Shown: positions 1 through 9,879 of the stretch, one piece after another
How positions within the stretch are numbered: the first letter of the stretch is position 1
Layout: the number at the start of each line of letters is the position of its first letter
NCBI GenBank assembly: GCA_900095095.1
Contig: FMBT01000311.1
Span: 62,001-126,000, forward strand
Source: Fragilariopsis cylindrus CCMP1102
Taxonomy: Eukaryota > Bacillariophyta > Bacillariophyceae > Bacillariales > Bacillariaceae
DNA length: 64,000 bases
Direction of reading: 5' to 3'
Notes under the pieces: model-generated
Databases searched by the model: none
What the model was told of the DNA's origin: nothing
Seen by the model: the letters and a program-made list of their open reading frames with translations, nothing else
Made by a program: the position numbers and the translations under genes

Positions 1-841
1 CCCCATCCTCTTCTTTATTTTCACTTTCAATTTCGCCTTTACCGTCCTTCTCCTCCTCCTCCTCCTGGTCGACAACTTGATCCCCGTCGTCCTCACTCTT
101 GCTTTTGACCATATCATCATTTACACTTTCACTACTTTCACGTTCCTCCGCCTTCTTCTTCTTTTTTTTCTTTTTCTTCCCTTTACTTCCACTTTCAATC
201 TCAGTTTCAATTTCGCCTTTACTACCGTCCTTCTCCTCCTCCTGGTCGACGACATGACCCCCGTCGTCCTCACTCATACTTTTGACCATATCATCGCTGA
301 CACTTTCACTATCACGTTCCTCCGCCTTCTTTTTCTTCTTCTTCTTATCTTTATTTTTTTCCTTCTTCTTCTTGCCTTCATTCTTGTTGCCATCAATTTC
401 ATCTCGAATTTCATCTCGAACTACATTATCACCCTTCTCTTCATCCTCAGTCTTGCTGATCATATTTTTTTTCATAGTACTCGATGATGATGATGATGAT
501 TTTGACGATGACGAAGACGAATAATCTTTCTTATTTTTATTTTTCTTCTTCTTCCTGCCTTCATTCTTTTTATTAGTATGTTCAAGAAGCATTTCAATTT
601 CAATTTCCATTTCCTCATCGACATCAGGTGCGTCAGTATAATAAAAATGACCATTCTCATTACTGAAAAAATCGGTTGTTCTCTCTTTGTAGGACGTTGG
701 AAATTCGGAGGATCGGTACACAATAACATTATGTAGTATTGCAATTGCACATAAACATACTAAATATTTAAGTATCGTTGTAGATGGTAATTTCTGTCGT
801 TGTGGTAGCTGCGACTGATGATGTTGTTGTTGGGAAGACAT
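1..841 (-). CDS. Lys/Glu-rich type II membrane protein, N-terminal part (runs off left edge)
   Basis: The frame is open without a stop from an ATG at 841 down to base 1, so about 280 N-terminal residues are visible and the C-terminus is missing. Residues 1-20 are Gln/Ser/Pro-rich. They are followed by one hydrophobic segment (about residues 21-41, core YLVCLCAIAILHNVIVY) that reads as a signal anchor. The rest is highly charged: Lys runs alternate with acidic stretches such as KSESEDDG-type and DQEEE, and a Ser run sits near residue 120. A module of the form AEERESES...DDMVKS...EDDG...VVDQEEE...GEIE recurs at least twice, so it is an internal repeat at DNA level too. Nothing catalytic is visible in this part. 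A single N-terminal anchor fits Golgi glycosyltransferases and cell-surface or biosilica-associated proteins, but that is only a guess. The family is not recognised. Confidence 0.6.
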   Translation of the reverse strand, partial: MSSQQQHHQSQLPQRQKLPSTTILKYLVCLCAIAILHNVIVYRSSEFPTSYKERTTDFFSNENGHFYYTDAPDVDEEMEIEIEMLLEHTNKKNEGRKKKKNKNKKDYSSSSSSKSSSSSSSTMKKNMISKTEDEEKGDNVVRDEIRDEIDGNKNEGKKKKEKNKDKKKKKKKAEERDSESVSDDMVKSMSEDDGGHVVDQEEEKDGSKGEIETEIESGSKGKKKKKKKKKAEERESSESVNDDMVKSKSEDDGDQVVDQEEEEEKDGKGEIESENKEEDG

Positions 842-1480
842 CATTCAAGTTTTTCCTGTGTTATTTCTCGTTACTTTGTCGTTTTCCTGTTCTACTGGTG
901 TTGGTGTTTGTGTTTGTAATGGTGTTGTATGTAGGTACGGATGATTTAAATGGATGGGTGGTGTAAGTGGGTTTAACTTGTTGATTGAGAATGTCTTCAC
1001 ACGATAGGTATCTTTGGTTTCGATTTCCTTTCATTCGCTCCCTCCAGGTACTTCGTTTACATGCACGATATACTAACTTCTGAATTTAGATAATAATTGT
1101 TAATAGCAATTATTATGACGGTATGACAATTATACAGAATGTCCTATTTTTATGTGTAGGGTCACATCGGACATTGTAAAACTTAAACTTCGTACCTTAA
1201 GGAGATTATGTAGTTTCTTTCGTGAGATGTCCAAATATGGCCCTGGGGAAAACTCGCGATTGGAGATTGGGGGAGGGGTGGGTAAATTTTCAAATTCTAT
1301 TTTGGCCGCGACGACAGCGATCGTCTTCCAGATTATGATGTACATTGTACCCTACCTGCTTCTTCACGATACAATCGAACAACAAAGAGGGTGGAGCGAG
1401 CACAAGGGGTAATAATTTGAAATGACAGAAGTAGTTTAAGTCTCTGCGTGACGTCTTTAATAGATTAGATATTTATATTA
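842..1480. other. Intergenic, upstream of the left-edge gene
   Basis: No convincing gene. Short open frames at 1130-1412 overlap on both strands and have no family resemblance. The stretch separates the start of the left-edge gene from the 3' end of the oligopeptidase gene. No clear promoter motif was recognised. Confidence 0.4.
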
Positions 1481-4418
1481 TTACTTTACTACCAGACCCA
1501 ATTGATCCAAAAGGAAGGCATAATCAAATGCAAGTTCTCTTAGATACTTGTATCGGTCACTAGCTGAGAAATGTCCTGCGTCCATATCAATTTTGATACA
1601 GCATGGACCACTTTCGGTTGGATTGGATTGATGGCGAATTTCAGCAGCAAACTTCGCTGGTTCCCAATACTGAACACGAGGATCATGAAGTCCACCAGTT
1701 AATAAACACGATGGGTACGTTTTACCTTGTTGGACGTTATTGATGGGAGAATAGTCCATCATGTATTGGTGGTATTTTTCTTCATTAGGATTCCCCCATT
1801 CCGCCCATTCAACCACCGTTAGAGGGATCGATGCATCAATCATTGTCGGAACAACATCCACAAATGGCACACCCAATAATGCAGCTTTAAATAATTCCGG
1901 TTCTTGATTTATAGATGCACCAATTAACAATCCACCAGCTGATCGTCCTTCACAACTAAGAGATGATGATGTGGTGATCTTCTTTCTATTTTCACCACCA
2001 TTATTATCATCATCTGTTGTTAACCATCGAGCAACATCAACAAAGTCATTAAATGTATTCTTTTTACATAAATATTTTGCACCATTAGGTTCCTCATACC
2101 ATTGTCGACCCATTTCTCCACCACCTCGTACATTAGCGATGACATATACCATCCCTCTATCTAATAATGCACGACGTGTTGTTCGAAATGATGCTTCCAT
2201 ACAGGCACTGTAACTACCATATCCATACAGATGAGTTGGAACTGTTTCACCGTTCTTTATAACCTTATCCATTACGTCTTTTCGGTATACGATACTAATA
2301 GGAATATCTGTATTTCCATCACGTGACTTTACCGTTGTACGTTCACATCCGTACTCGTTCTTGTTATATCCAGGAACTTCTTTTGTTTTAAGGATCGTTC
2401 TTGCATCAAGATCGGTTGGATTGTTAAGCGGGATACTAATATGACTTAATGGTGTAATAAGAGAATCATATGAAACAACGACACTATCTGCCGTACATTC
2501 ATAATTGGTTCCAAGTCCAACATCATAAGCATCTTCATCAAATTCAAGTTGAATGAAATTTTCAATGACGGGTGGCGATGACGATGACGATGATGGTGAT
2601 TCTTCTTCTCCCTCTCCTCCTCCTCCCTTGTAGGATATAAACCATATTTGTGGTAGACCATTCTCGCGACCATTCGCAACAGAATGATGAGTAAAATGTG
2701 TAATCCAATCTATAGAACGATCATATCCACCATCAAATAATATAGCATTGGTGCTATCCACAACAATATCTTTCCATAATTCTTCTGAATCAGGTACAGC
2801 CGGACTAACCATTAAACGTAAATTAGGTTTTGATCCAACATTCGATTGTATATACCAATACCCATCACGATGTGTAACTTTATAGATAACTTTTGATCTA
2901 CGTTTTGCAACACATTGTAATTTGGAATTGGAATTAGAATTAGAATTGGAATCATCATCGTCATATAAATCTAAATATTGTACTTCGGTTGTTTCCTTTG
3001 ATGCAGATGTAACAAAAAGATATTTCCCATCAAATGATTTTGAAAAATGTAACCAAAATAATTCATCATCTTCTTGATATAATAATTCATCCTCCTCATC
3101 CTCATCTTTATCACTACCTATTGTTCGACGATATAATTGATATGGACGTTTTTGTTCATCTAATTTCATATAAAATAATGTTGATTCATCATTACCCCAT
3201 GTTAATAAACCATAACAATCTAAATTTGGATTATGATCCAAAATTTGACCTGTTTCAATATTTTTCACATATATTTGTGTTACTTCATTACCAGTAAAAT
3301 CCACAGTATAGGCAACTAAATTTGGATTGATAGATGATACTTTCACAGATCCAACAGCACAATACGTGTGACCTTGTATTAATTCATTCACATCCAAGTA
3401 TGTAATTTCATTTGGTAAAATAGGAGAATTAGCTAATCCGTCCCAATTTTTTTCAATTGTCTCTTTCCAATTATTAATATATGGTGCACGACAATAGGTG
3501 GGATATGATTTTCCTTCATAGGTACGTGTATAATATAAATATCCATCCTTCCGTTTTGATGGTACAGTATAATCCGTTTCTTTGATACCTGCTATCATTT
3601 CATTATATATCTCTGTACGTAATGTATCTAAATGAGATGTTAATTTTTCAGTATAACTATTTTCATTTATTAAATGAGTTAATACATCTTCTTCCAAACG
3701 ACTTTCATCTCTCATCCAACCATACGGATCACCAACTTTAACACTACCGGTAGTGCAATTGCAATGGTACATGTGATGTAAAGTGATGTGATGCGATGTA
3801 ATGTAATGTGATGCAATGGGAGGCAATGAACGACAAAAGACAGGACAAAAGACATGATAAATGTAAGCAGGCAGAATTGTAAAATATAACAAAGTAACCC
3901 AAAAAACAATAACAAAATATAACTTACGGTGGATCTATTAATTTTTCATTTGAGCCAATTGCTTGACGAAGCATTGGTTCTTTAATATTATTTTTTAATT
4001 TATTTGGATCATAATAACCAGGATCAGATGGATTTAATTTACCAGCTAATATATATCGTTCTTCATCACGACGTGCAATGGGTGGTTCAGGTGGTGTTAT
4101 ACTACTACCACTACTACTACTCGCCATTCTGATCATGGAAGAAGAAGAAAAAGAAAAAGCAGATGATGGTCGTACTACTCCTAGTCGTGATGGGACAATC
4201 ACAAACGAAGAAGTTTGTTTGATTAATAATTGTTTCAATGATACTAGTACCAACATGAACAGTACTTGCAATGATGTTGTTAGTTGATTTCGATTTCGAT
4301 GTGATGATAATCGTTGTCGTCGTAGTAGCACTTCTTTCTCTTTTCTTCCCGCCGTTCTTCCCGTAGTACCGGTAGTAGGTGTTGTCGTCGTCCTTGTTGT
4401 TGAATGAGTTGTTTCCAT
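1481..4418 (-). CDS. Oligopeptidase B-type serine peptidase (S9A), two exons
   Basis: Prolyl-oligopeptidase-family peptidase that would cleave short peptides after basic residues. Exon 1 is 4418-3928 and exon 2 is 3743-1481. The 184-bp intron has GTAAGT at 3927 and ends TAG at 3744. Splicing gives ...LIDPP|VKVGDPYGWMRDES, which restores the usual family start; predicted length is 917 aa. The propeller half shows GSVKVSSINPNLVAYTVD and ETGQILD. The hydrolase half shows YGYGSYSACMEASF, RGGGEMGRQWYE and VPFVDVVPTMIDASIPLTV. The triad by position is Ser765 in GRSAGG, Asp851 in HDPRVQYWEP and His888 in AGHFSASDRY. The N-terminal 120 residues are Thr/Arg-rich, with a hydrophobic stretch (LQVLFMLVLVSLKQLLI) followed by a PSSAFSFS motif. 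That could be a plastid or secretory presequence; most homologues lack it. 4418 is the first in-frame ATG. Upstream regions face the LRR gene. Confidence 0.9.
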
Positions 4419-5015
4419 TTCTAGAATATACTTATTTTCTTGGGCTGAACTACTAGTACAATCCGATGGATGAATATAATTCGATTGATTCGTCGTAATA
4501 CGGTTCCGTATCTCTTTTTGATTACCTCTTCTTGTCTTTGTGTCCCACTCTGACTCTGACTCCCTCTGTTCTTTGCTCTGCTTTGCCAATGATTTTTCTA
4601 TTTCTTTGTGTCGTCGCCCAAAAAAAGTTGTCAAAGATTTTATTTGGATCTTACCATCTTACCACAATACTTCCTCCGTGGCAACGCATGATTCGCACGC
4701 GCTGCAGTATCGTGAGGATTTTTTTGCTCGTAGCTTCGAAGTAGTACAGTACAGTAACGCACAACGTACGCACGTACCGTACGCTCAACACAAATATCAC
4801 CTTATTCAGCTAATTATTCGCAGCACCTACTACCCCACAGAAAAATTTATGTGATTGAAAAAAAAATCGCATTTTCAATTCTACTTTGCTTGCTGTCATC
4901 GATCAGATCATACATACACGGACAGTGTGTCTCCTGCCTTACGTCCAAAGCATCATCCTATAATAAATAACACCACTAAGAAAGGAGCAGTTTGACAACA
5001 TAGGATCGGAAAAAA
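4419..5015. promoter_or_regulatory. Shared upstream region of a divergent gene pair
   Basis: About 600 bp between the start codons of the oligopeptidase gene (-) and the LRR gene (+). It must hold both promoters. A TATA-like string, CTATAATAAATAAC, lies near 4958-4971, about 50 bp before the LRR start. There is no coding sequence I can support. In-frame sequence upstream of 4418 is open to 4634 but has no ATG. Confidence 0.4.
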
Positions 5016-6521
5016 ATGGCGGAAGTAGAAACAGACGCAGACGCAGTACAGCGGCGTCGGACTGTTGCTAAATGTATGCATCATGTGCCTGATAATATGA
5101 ACATCAAAGAAGGTTATAATTTGATGAGTATGCTATATGAATTTGGAACATTAGCTAATTATTTAGGAGATCTTGATAATAATGATGGGATGATTGATAA
5201 CGGCTATATGATAGATTTCAATGACGATGAATATTTTAATTTCAGTAGTGAGCGTTACATCAAGATAGATCCCAAAACAGGCAGGACCACATTTTTAAAT
5301 CTTAAGAAGGTTGAGAATCGGGCGTATGAGACCACTTGCTCACCTATTGAGGTACCAACCATCATTGAACATTTCCATTGCCTAGAAGGCATCAAAATTT
5401 CAAATTGTCAGTTACTTACCATGGAACTTGGTAATCTACCACTACTCAAAACAATTTGCTTTTATGAATGTCCTAATATTATGTTTGAAAATATTCCAGA
5501 AGGATTGCGCTTCCCGTCAATCGAAACAATTATTATTGATGGTACATCAGAATTTGAAGAATTTGACTCGTTGTCATTATTTCTAAAGATATTTTCAAAC
5601 AATCTGAAAGAATTGATTTTTTTAGATCTAGGAAAAGAACAAACAAATGAAATTTTGTGTGTTCTTCAACATGATGATGATTTGAATTTTAGACAGAGTC
5701 TAACAACGATAAAGATAATACAATCCGAATTGAACGAAGCTGATTTAGAAATATTAATGTTTGATATCCAAGAAAGATTTCCCAATCTCTGTAAAATTGA
5801 TGTTAGGTCGAACAACATTCAAAGTCTTGTTGGTATTGAAGATAGAATCAAGAAGATTCGTTCATCATCATCGTCATCGTCATCGTCATCCCGATTGGTA
5901 CTCTCTAATAATAATTTACATGAATTGAATCTAAGACATAACGATTCGATCCTGGAGAGTGTGATATGCAATACCAACTGGAACACAAAAACGAAAGGCC
6001 CTAGTGAAAAATCGGCACTGCTGACTCTTCTTAATACGTTCAATGGGATTTCGAATCTTTGTTATGATCTTTGTTATGAAGCAAAATCATATGACCCAGA
6101 TGTTGAGTATGCGCTTAGAATCAATCATGCTGGAAGGACATTCATAAGTAACAGAGAAATTTCTTCTGGCACTACTACTACTACTACTACTACTAATGAT
6201 AATACTACTGCTACTGCTCCCGTAATTAACAATGCATTGTGGCCAATAATATTGGAGAGGGCGTACAAAAAGTCCGATGCAATTTTTGATACCGGTTCCA
6301 TTTACAGCAGGAATAAAGATAGAGAAAGAATGAAATGCGCTACGGGATTGTTCGATTTAGTGCATCACTACTGGCCGATGTTTACGGATCGTCGTTGTTG
6401 TGCTGCTCGATGGGAGGACAGCATCATAAACAACGACAATAATAGTAGCTGTAACGATAACGATAACCGACAACAGATGGATACTAATGCTGCGCTGAAT
6501 TGCAAACGCAAACGCAAATGA
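5016..6521 (+). CDS. Leucine-rich-repeat protein, diatom type
   Basis: 501 aa, intronless. The middle (about residues 125-320) has irregular leucine-rich repeats: GNLPLLKTICFYECPNI, FPSIETIIIDG, LKELIFLDLG, LTTIKIIQSELNEADL, FPNLCKIDVRSNNIQSL and LHELNLRHND. A Ser run encoded by a TCA/TCG repeat interrupts them near residue 290. The C-terminal block (LWPIILERAYKKSDAIF, ATGLFDLVHHYWPMF) resembles a tail I associate with a large, lineage-expanded LRR family in pennate diatoms; that is from memory, not a search. There is no signal peptide or TM segment, so it is probably soluble. The ligand is unknown. The start ATG has an A-rich context. A Thr run comes from an ACT repeat at about 6173-6193. 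Confidence 0.75.
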   Translation: MAEVETDADAVQRRRTVAKCMHHVPDNMNIKEGYNLMSMLYEFGTLANYLGDLDNNDGMIDNGYMIDFNDDEYFNFSSERYIKIDPKTGRTTFLNLKKVENRAYETTCSPIEVPTIIEHFHCLEGIKISNCQLLTMELGNLPLLKTICFYECPNIMFENIPEGLRFPSIETIIIDGTSEFEEFDSLSLFLKIFSNNLKELIFLDLGKEQTNEILCVLQHDDDLNFRQSLTTIKIIQSELNEADLEILMFDIQERFPNLCKIDVRSNNIQSLVGIEDRIKKIRSSSSSSSSSSRLVLSNNNLHELNLRHNDSILESVICNTNWNTKTKGPSEKSALLTLLNTFNGISNLCYDLCYEAKSYDPDVEYALRINHAGRTFISNREISSGTTTTTTTTNDNTTATAPVINNALWPIILERAYKKSDAIFDTGSIYSRNKDRERMKCATGLFDLVHHYWPMFTDRRCCAARWEDSIINNDNNSSCNDNDNRQQMDTNAALNCKRKRK

Positions 6522-6855
6522 TAGTAAAACGTCTTTTTTTCCTTTTTACGGTGGTGTGGGCAACTAACGGGGGTTGATCACTTCTACCGTCGACACGCTG
6601 ATCGTGATATGGTATTGCTTTCGAGAGAGAGAGAGAGAAACATGTAGGAAAAGATCCGATTCGTACGTACCCATTAGAAGCGCAACGCAATGTCAGTCCG
6701 AGGTGGAACGTTTCGGTATCTTTAGCCAAGACTAACTGTTGAATATATACATACCAATTATTTGTCAATTATGAACTAAACGTAGCTATATAAACTATAT
6801 GAATTAGGATTTAAATATATAGGTCTTTAAAACATCTTATCTTTGTTCGTCGTCA
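6522..6855. other. Convergent 3' intergenic region
   Basis: Lies between the 3' ends of the LRR gene (+) and the ferredoxin-domain gene (-). It contains a short GA repeat at about 6623-6640. No gene is supported; a minus-strand open frame across 6484-6768 is low quality. Confidence 0.4.
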
Positions 6856-8238
6856 TCAGCCGTTGTTTTCATCACTATTATCATCATTATCATCGTCACT
6901 ATCATCGCCACTATCACTATCATCATCGCTATCACTATCGTCATCATCACTAGGACTATCACTATTAGCGTTCGATGCAGATGCAGCATGATTTAATTTT
7001 TCATTCACTATTTCAATAAGTCGTGTTATCCTTCGTTCTTCTCGTGAAGAATAACTTTTAGTTGCATTAGTCTTAGTTGTTGCATTAGTCGTTGATGTTG
7101 ATGTTGATGTTGATGTTGATGAGACTTTTACTGGCGGCGGTGGTGCTTCTCCTCCACATCCTCCTCCTCCTATTCCTTTTCCTGACCTTCCTTTATTACA
7201 TAATAATAATAATAGACGTTCCTGACATAATTCTTTCCAAAATTGTAATTTCTTTTCTGTAATAATAGTATTGCTATTGCTATTGGTAGTATTGCTATTG
7301 TTAGCAATTTTTTTACATTTTGCAATAGTTCTTGAAATATCTTTTAATGCATCCCATCTCATACGTTCCTTTTTTCGTTTCATCATTGATTGAATACTAC
7401 TAGTAGAAGAGGTGGTACCTTTACTATTGTTATTGTTGTTGTCGATTATTTTGTCATTGTCATTGTCATTAATAAGACTAGTCGACGATGATAATGATGC
7501 TTGTTCGACATTCACAATAATAGTAATCATATTCTTCAGAAATAATTCACAACTTGATGAATCATTTATATTTTGAAATGATTCTAATAATATTTCTTTT
7601 ATTTTTGGTTTTGGTTTTGTTGTAGAACTTTTTCTTCGACTTCTTCTCACTACTACTTCAGGCCGTTTACTTGTACTCGTACTATCATCCGATAAATGAT
7701 ATTGATTGTCATTATTATTGATATCATTATTATTGTTATCATTATTGCAATTTTGTTCTTGGTGCTTTTGCTTTTGCTGTTGACTTTGATGTTGACTTTG
7801 TCTTTGTTTTGTCTTTGTCGTCATCTTCGACGACTTCGTCGTCATGCTGCTGTTTGTACTACTTGTAGTAGTGAGCATGACATGAACATTCGGCCCAACA
7901 GAACAAAAATCACGACATCCACCATTTATGACTTTTGCTCGTATTAATGGTGGACAAGTATTATATTCTTGTACTAGTTCTTCAATTTCTAATAATGCTG
8001 GTCCACCACCTAATCCTATACAATCTAGTCCCTGACAAACTTCAATCGAATAATACTTATTATTGTAATTATTATGTTTATTATTATAATAGCATTCATC
8101 ATCTTCATCCTCTTCATCATCATCTACTCGATGACAATCATCATCATGACCATGATCATGATCATCATGATCGTTGTTATATATTAGTGTTGTTCTTGTT
8201 GTTGCTGCCAACAACTTCTTTTTCATTATTGTCTTCAT
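6856..8238 (-). CDS. Thioredoxin-like [2Fe-2S] ferredoxin-domain protein with long low-complexity tail
   Basis: 460 aa from the first in-frame ATG at 8238. The recognisable domain is residues 60-120. It has Cys68-x4-Cys73 (EVCQGLDCIG) and, 34 residues later, Cys108-x3-Cys112 (NGGCRDFCSVGPNV). That is the four-cysteine [2Fe-2S] pattern of NuoE and thioredoxin-like ferredoxins, so an electron-transfer or Fe-S regulatory role is likely. The rest is unusual: a His/Asp-rich leader (HDDHDHGHDDD) that could bind metal, Gln/Asn/Ser runs, a short helical region (RWDALKDISRTIAKCKK) and a C-terminal Ser-Asp repeat. Upstream of 8238 the frame stays open to about 8325 through a hydrophobic, signal-like stretch (LVVVCLLFAINCLRQ) with no ATG. 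An unseen 5' exon ending before a TTTAG acceptor is therefore possible. Its upstream region faces the glycosyltransferase gene. Confidence 0.65.
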   Translation of the reverse strand: MKTIMKKKLLAATTRTTLIYNNDHDDHDHGHDDDCHRVDDDEEDEDDECYYNNKHNNYNNKYYSIEVCQGLDCIGLGGGPALLEIEELVQEYNTCPPLIRAKVINGGCRDFCSVGPNVHVMLTTTSSTNSSMTTKSSKMTTKTKQRQSQHQSQQQKQKHQEQNCNNDNNNNDINNNDNQYHLSDDSTSTSKRPEVVVRRSRRKSSTTKPKPKIKEILLESFQNINDSSSCELFLKNMITIIVNVEQASLSSSTSLINDNDNDKIIDNNNNNSKGTTSSTSSIQSMMKRKKERMRWDALKDISRTIAKCKKIANNSNTTNSNSNTIITEKKLQFWKELCQERLLLLLCNKGRSGKGIGGGGCGGEAPPPPVKVSSTSTSTSTSTTNATTKTNATKSYSSREERRITRLIEIVNEKLNHAASASNANSDSPSDDDDSDSDDDSDSGDDSDDDNDDNSDENNG

Positions 8239-8732
8239 ACTGACACTGTGTAATGCTGATATATTTTGTCGTAAACAGTTGATAGCAAACAACAAACAAA
8301 CCACGACAAGGAACGTCCGAAAACAGCTAAATTAGTTCCAACTGAATCGTAATTTTTTAATCGTTGGAAATAATTTTTAATTCTCCGAGACTCAGTGAAA
8401 TTTTTGATCGCGCGGAACAGAACAGAAAAGAAAGAACGTTTTCGATTTGTTTTCAAAACACATTTATAAGCGGATGGGCTTCTCCCATGTCCGCGGTGGA
8501 TTTGGTTGAAATTTTTCGTTGGAATTAACTGTCATCATTAAATTAAAGATCTAATTAAAAGTAAGGGCTCACATTATTAATCTTAAAGCCCACATTAAAA
8601 GAAAACATTACTTACTGCACTGTAGAATACGTCAAAGTGTGCGACAACTACAGTAACTACTGTAACATAATTGTAGACACATTAAGGAAGCACTTTTTTA
8701 AGACACACGTACAACAATAAACGCGATAGGAG

Positions 8733-8868
8733 AAGAGACGCGGGCTGGTCTCTGGTCCAAAGGTACATGCGGTCGAAGTGAATCATTACAGGAGACACGG
8801 ATGGTCCCAAGGTCGCGCGCTACTGTGAGCAGAAGACGCGGACTGGTCTCCAGTCCAAAGGTATGCGC
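8733..8868. repeat. Imperfect direct repeat pair, about 36 bp, 100 bp apart
   Basis: The strings AGACGCGGGCTGGTCTCTGG and AGACGCGGACTGGTCTCCAG, each followed by TCCAAAGGTA and a TGCG, occur near 8734 and 8834. The block between them is GC-richer than its flanks and holds a third weak copy (GATGGTCCCAAGGT). This may be a fragment of a repeated element. Confidence 0.5.
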
Positions 8869-9011
8869 AAAATCGAAAAAAAATTAGAACTTGTGATATT
8901 AGTAGCTCGCGTTTCTTCTTCTACACAATAGTGCCATTAGTAGAAGCCAAACTTCAATCGCGTTAGTACGGCAAGGCAAGTATAAGAGTTAGTCGCTGCA
9001 TATCTCGTATT

Positions 9012-9180
9012 TTATCGCGCTTCAATTGAATGGCGCGTGCCCATTGCATTTTTGCTTTCATTCGCTTCATATCTCATATTTCATCGCGCTTCAATGGCGT
9101 GTGCCAACTGCATTTTTGCTTTCATTCGCTTCATATGTCATATTTCATCGCGCTTCAATGGCTTGTGCCCGCTGCACATT
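9012..9180. repeat. 64-bp tandem repeat, about 2.6 copies
   Basis: Copies start near 9012, 9081 and 9145. The core is TCATCGCGCTTCAATGG followed by a TGTGCC and TGCATTTTTGCTTTCATTCG. The first copy carries 5 extra bases, giving 69 bp spacing instead of 64. Copies 1 and 2 differ at only a few positions. The array lies 440-610 bp upstream of the glycosyltransferase start. Confidence 0.75.
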
Positions 9181-9615
9181 TCAACATGGGCTAGTACATG
9201 GGTTCTCTCGTTTGTTCTGGAAGATTGCGTTATATAAAAAATCCTGCCACGAAGCGGTCGAAGTGAAGTCGCAATTAAAACTCTTAACCACGTTGTTGCT
9301 ACTACTGATCTATTTAGTATGTACAAAATCCACCAGCCGCGAATTAAGAAATCATCGCACATCCCCCACGGATGGATAATATTCAAAACTCTTAAAAAGA
9401 TATCGTTTGGGCCTACTTGCCCTACAGTATGTATCTTCTGCCTTACTGTACCGGTAATGACTAAATATTGAATGAATACAGTAGTATCATTACTACATCG
9501 TACGGTAAAAATAAAAGCAAGAACAAGAAGAGAAAATATTATACATCGTCACTGTCGTCACCGTCGCCACCGCTACCATCGCTGCCACTGCTGCCATTCA
9601 TACAACAAATAAAAC

Positions 9616-9879
9616 AGTATCATGACCAAAATGGCTGAAAGCAACAACAAAAACAACAGCAGCAGCACCATCGACGCTACAACAATTATTATCACAAGAA
9701 GTGCTGACGATGGAAAACATAATAATAGCAATATTAAGCGCCGAAATAGTATCATGACCAAAATGGCTGGAAGCAACAACAAAAACAACAGCAGCAGCAC
9801 CATCGACGCTACAACAATTATTATCACAAGAAGTGCTGACGATGGAAAACATAATAATAGCAATATTAAGCGCCGAAAT
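9616..9879 (+). repeat. 132-bp tandem duplication inside the glycosyltransferase N-terminus
   Basis: Bases 9616-9747 and 9748-9879 are near-identical; I see a single difference (AGC context GCTGAAAGC versus GCTGGAAGC). The unit is 44 codons, so the frame is kept and the protein gains a second copy of its first 44 residues, including a second ATG at 9754. Near identity indicates a very recent event. Confidence 0.9.

Larger units (their letters stand above)
8239..9621. promoter_or_regulatory. Long divergent upstream region with tandem repeats
   Basis: About 1.4 kb between the ferredoxin-domain gene (-) and the glycosyltransferase candidate (+). It contains the imperfect repeat pair at 8733-8868 and the 64-bp tandem array at 9012-9180. 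Small open frames at 9026-9386 are by-products of that array. No gene is supported. Confidence 0.4.

Noticed and set aside
1130-1412. Overlapping open frames on both strands in the first intergenic region
   Set aside because: Both are short, have no family pattern and overlap each other. The composition is not coding-like.
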